From contig JBGPLH010000089.1 of NCBI GenBank assembly GCA_041486365.1, positions 1 through 10,563 of the forward strand: a stretch of DNA of 10,563 bases, read 5' to 3'. This stretch comes from JBGPLH01 sp041486365 [NCBI: Thermodesulfobacteriota bacterium] (lineage in GTDB: Bacteria; JAUYMQ01). The position numbers and the translations under genes were made by a program. Under the pieces are notes generated by a model. That model was given only the letters and a program-made list of their open reading frames with translations, made no database searches and was not told where the DNA came from. Below, one piece after another: positions 8,365 to 10,563 of this stretch. Each line of letters starts with the position of its first letter. The first letter of the stretch is position 1.

Positions 8365-9453
8365 TTGCGCCCTTCTTCAGCCATCCTGATCGCCCTCCTG
8401 ATCGTCCCCAGGGCCGCCGCCTCGCCGGCCCGCGCCTCCGTCGACGCGCGGTGCCACGCGCAGGAGGAGCCGCTCAAGCTCGGCGATCCGCGCCCCTCCT
8501 GTTCGGCCGGCACGCGTTCGACCGGGACGCTCTTTCACGGCGCCCGCCTTCCGGACACCGGCTGCGGCTATCGCCGGATCTTCCCCCACCGCTCCCAGGC
8601 CTTCGGGTCCGATGAGCTGGTGCGTGGAATCCTGCGCGCGGCGCGGGAGATGGACCAACAGGACTTCACGCACAACCTCCCCGGCGGCGTGCATCCCTCG
8701 ATGGGCGTGGGAAATCTCGGGCCGCCGAGAGGACACGAGATGGAGGAGGACCCCTACCTCGGCAAGCGATTCTCGATGTCACACGCATCGGGTCGCGCGG
8801 CGGACATCGCGTTCTTCATCGTCGACCGGAGCGGCCACTCGGTGAGCCCCAACGAGACCGCGATCGGCTATGGGATGGACGGGCTCAACACGAGCGGCTG
8901 GCGGCGGATCTACATGCGGGGCGGCGCGGCGCCCAATCTTCCCGAGCGCTGCCGGGAGGGAAAGCGCTACGACGGGATCACCGAGTGGAAGTGCTTCGTG
9001 CCGGCCGGGGCCTACCGGCTCGACGACGAGCGCAATTGGGCGCTCGTGCGCGCGCTGCTGCTCGATCCGGAAATCGGCGTGATCGATCCCCGCACGGATC
9101 GCGTTCGCCCCCGCGATCGGGGGATCCGGCGGATCCTCATCTCCAACGGGATCCGGGAGCGGCTGATCCGCGAGGCGCGCCGGGAGCGAGAGCCCGGGCG
9201 GTTCGTGGCGCTCGCCGGGGCCGTCATGACGCAGCCCGGGAACGCGCCGCCCCACGACGACCACATGCACGTCGATCTCAACTGCGACATGAGGGACATA
9301 CGGGGATGCGGGTGCCGGAACGCCGGGATCCCGCCGCGGCCCTTCGTGGGGCAGGTCCTGCGGGTTCCACTCTCGCCGCGGCTGCGGGCGTCAGATCGAT
9401 CCGGACAGTACGCGCGCAACCTGGTTCGCAACGGCGCGGGAGAAGAGCAATGA
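8365..9453 (+). CDS. MepA-like penicillin-insensitive murein endopeptidase (M74, LAS fold)
   Basis: This is a 362-residue exported zinc endopeptidase, probably cutting peptide cross-links in peptidoglycan. A signal peptide occupies about residues 1-24 (hydrophobic ILIALLIV, then AAASPARAS). The metal site of LAS peptidases is recognisable: SHASGRAADI with H140 and D147, and HDDHMHVDLNC (297-307) with H300 and H302, corresponding to the H-x6-D and H-x-H ligands of MepA. The preceding GVHPSMGVGNLGPPRG (about 108-123) fits the MepA substrate cleft. Several cysteines (30, 46, 67, 196, 210, 307, 315, 317) suggest disulfides, fitting a periplasmic place. It starts with TTG, three bases after the acyltransferase stop. 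The last 30-odd residues lie beyond the family core, and their coding sequence overlaps the opposing lipase gene. D-Ala-D-Ala carboxypeptidase (M15) activity is an alternative within the same fold. Confidence 0.88.
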   Translation: MRPSSAILIALLIVPRAAASPARASVDARCHAQEEPLKLGDPRPSCSAGTRSTGTLFHGARLPDTGCGYRRIFPHRSQAFGSDELVRGILRAAREMDQQDFTHNLPGGVHPSMGVGNLGPPRGHEMEEDPYLGKRFSMSHASGRAADIAFFIVDRSGHSVSPNETAIGYGMDGLNTSGWRRIYMRGGAAPNLPERCREGKRYDGITEWKCFVPAGAYRLDDERNWALVRALLLDPEIGVIDPRTDRVRPRDRGIRRILISNGIRERLIREARREREPGRFVALAGAVMTQPGNAPPHDDHMHVDLNCDMRDIRGCGCRNAGIPPRPFVGQVLRVPLSPRLRASDRSGQYARNLVRNGAGEEQ

Positions 9454-10272
9454 GACGTGGCCGAGGAACTCGACGCGGATGTTCTCCGCGGCGGGACCGG
9501 GGAGGATCGGGCTCTCCGTCGGGATGATCACATTGTCGAAGTTGGACCAGATCGACACGAGCCGCGCGCCCGGAGGCAACGCCCCGGGCGCGTCGATCTT
9601 GGCGCGCAGGTCGGCCAGCACCGGAGATCCAGGGCGGAGCTGGCGGACGAGGGGGCTGCGGGAGAAGCCGGCCATTCCCGTCCCGTGGAAGGGGGCGCCG
9701 AGGGCGACGCAGGTTCCGAAGAGGCGGTCCCCTCCGCCGCGCACCAGCGTGTGGAAGATCACGACGGCCCCGAGCGAGTGGCCTACCGCGTCGACCCGAT
9801 CCGCGCCGGTCGCCGCGCGGATCTGCTCCACCCGCTCGATCACCTGGTCGGAAAGCGTGGAGACGTGGCCGCGACGGAAGTCGAGATCCAGCAGGTGCAC
9901 GCTCGAAAAACCCGCCTTCCGCAGCCTCCGGCGGAGGAGGAGGAGCGCGCCGCCGTTCACGTACATCCCGTGCACGAGGAGGACGGGGCGGCGCGGCGCA
10001 TCCCCGCCGCCCCGCGGCACCACCTTCCACGCGCGGCGGTCGTCGGGCAGGAGGAGGCGCGTCGGGTAGAGGAGGAGCACGAGGAGGCTGGAGGTGATTT
10101 CGAAGAGGACCCCGTCGATGGCGCGCAGCGCGATCATCCACCCCGGACCCGCCTGCTCGAAGTGCGGGAACCCGCCCTGGGCCGACTCGTAGGCGAAGAC
10201 GATATAGGTGGCCGTCACGTAGGCGGCGCGGGCCAGGACGAGCGCGGCCAGTGCGGCAAGGATCCAGATCAT
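9391..10272 (-). CDS. Membrane-anchored lipase-like alpha/beta hydrolase
   Basis: This 293-residue protein carries a complete serine-hydrolase triad: LLVHGMYVNGG (98-108, oxyanion HG), VGHSLGAVV with nucleophile S166 (GHSLG), D246 in SNFDNVIIP, and H272 in FLGHVSLLF. The layout resembles triacylglycerol lipases of the LipA/EstA-type family; the GAPFHGTGMAGF segment (192-203) after the nucleophile is typical of these. Residues 1-27 form a hydrophobic helix with few charges, probably a signal anchor, and 55-75 form a second hydrophobic stretch, so the catalytic domain is likely tethered to the inner membrane. The start at 10272 has only a weak ribosome binding site; an ATG eight bases upstream opens a three-codon dead end. 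Its 3' end overlaps the M74 gene by 63 bases, and the catalytic His lies inside that overlap. The substrate is unknown. Confidence 0.88.
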   Translation of the reverse strand: MIWILAALAALVLARAAYVTATYIVFAYESAQGGFPHFEQAGPGWMIALRAIDGVLFEITSSLLVLLLYPTRLLLPDDRRAWKVVPRGGGDAPRRPVLLVHGMYVNGGALLLLRRRLRKAGFSSVHLLDLDFRRGHVSTLSDQVIERVEQIRAATGADRVDAVGHSLGAVVIFHTLVRGGGDRLFGTCVALGAPFHGTGMAGFSRSPLVRQLRPGSPVLADLRAKIDAPGALPPGARLVSIWSNFDNVIIPTESPILPGPAAENIRVEFLGHVSLLFSRAVANQVARVLSGSI

Positions 10273-10350
10273 GCCGCCATGCTATCCGCGCGGGGCGGAT
10301 CTTGCCAACCCCGGGGGATCCCATCCCTGGGCGAGGGTCGCGACATTTTT

Positions 10351-10563
10351 ACAGTCAGCCCCCGTTACGCGGGGGACTTCCGGTTCAGAGTCGGCCCCCG
10401 CTACGTGGGGGACTCCGGATCAGAGTCGGCCCCCGCTACGCGGGGGACCTCCGGATCAGAGTCGGCCCCCGCTACGCGGGGGACTCCGGATCAGAGTCGG
10501 CCCCCGCTACGCGGGGGACTCCGGATCAGAGTCGGCCCCCGCTACGCGGGGGACTCCGGATCA
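10351..10563. repeat. Tandem array of 35-36-bp hairpin repeats, running off the window edge
   Basis: Six units lie head-to-tail with no spacers: 10351-10386, 10387-10421, 10422-10457, 10458-10492, 10493-10527 and 10528-10562, with the first base of a seventh at 10563. Each holds CCCCCGC, a TAC loop and GCGGGGG (7-bp stem), flanked by GAGT and ACTC that can extend the stem across a 3-base bulge, and ends in the palindrome TCCGGA plus TC. Units 4, 5 and 6 are identical; unit 3 has one extra C, unit 2 one substitution, and unit 1 is the most diverged, as expected for an array edge. The array begins 78 bases upstream of the lipase start. Absence of spacers argues against CRISPR. Confidence 0.95.

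Noticed and set aside
9278-10324. Leftward 348-codon frame overlapping the lipase
   Set aside because: It is out of frame with the lipase, which has a full Ser-Asp-His triad. The product is Arg/Pro-rich.
10351-10563. CRISPR array, since the GC-rich hairpin resembles some type I repeat stems
   Set aside because: The units abut directly at 35-36 bases with no variable spacers, and no cas gene is in the window.

Overview
This is a GC-rich bacterial chromosomal segment with eight protein genes, several of them tightly packed, and a tandem hairpin repeat running off the right edge. No rRNA, tRNA, transposase, phage or plasmid gene is visible. A murein endopeptidase of the MepA type, a PlsB-type acyltransferase and Sec signal peptides point to a Gram-negative-like envelope. 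The short ThiC (471 aa, without the large N-terminal domain of enterobacterial ThiC) and the V4R-like protein would fit a deltaproteobacterial, myxococcal or similar deep lineage. The sequence alone does not settle the taxon.

Left part (1-3961). A small V4R-like sensory-type protein is read rightward and ends at a perfect hairpin. Converging on it is thiC, preceded by a well-preserved TPP riboswitch and a plausible sigma70-type promoter. Upstream on the same strand lies an NAD(P)-dependent aldehyde dehydrogenase gene.

Middle part (4058-6620), leftward. Three genes overlap by 1-4 bases: an M20 metallopeptidase, a secreted protein with a carboxypeptidase-regulatory-like fold, and a TetR-family regulator. 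They look like one translationally coupled operon. The TetR gene ends 96 bases before the aldehyde dehydrogenase gene, so control of that gene by the TetR protein is possible but unproven.

Right part (6621-10563). A divergent intergenic region holds a nested inverted repeat. Then come a PlsB/GNPAT-like acyltransferase and, 3 bases later, a TTG-started M74 (MepA-like) murein endopeptidase. The endopeptidase gene overlaps tail-to-tail by 63 bases with a leftward gene for a membrane-anchored lipase-like alpha/beta hydrolase. The shared theme is envelope lipid and peptidoglycan.

The most unusual feature is a family of 35-36-base hairpin repeats. Six units lie head-to-tail at the right edge without spacers. 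A further copy, matching at 30 of 32 positions, lies 9.6 kb away inside the 3' end of thiC, where it encodes part of a non-conserved C-terminal tail. No gene that would mobilise the repeat is present in the window.
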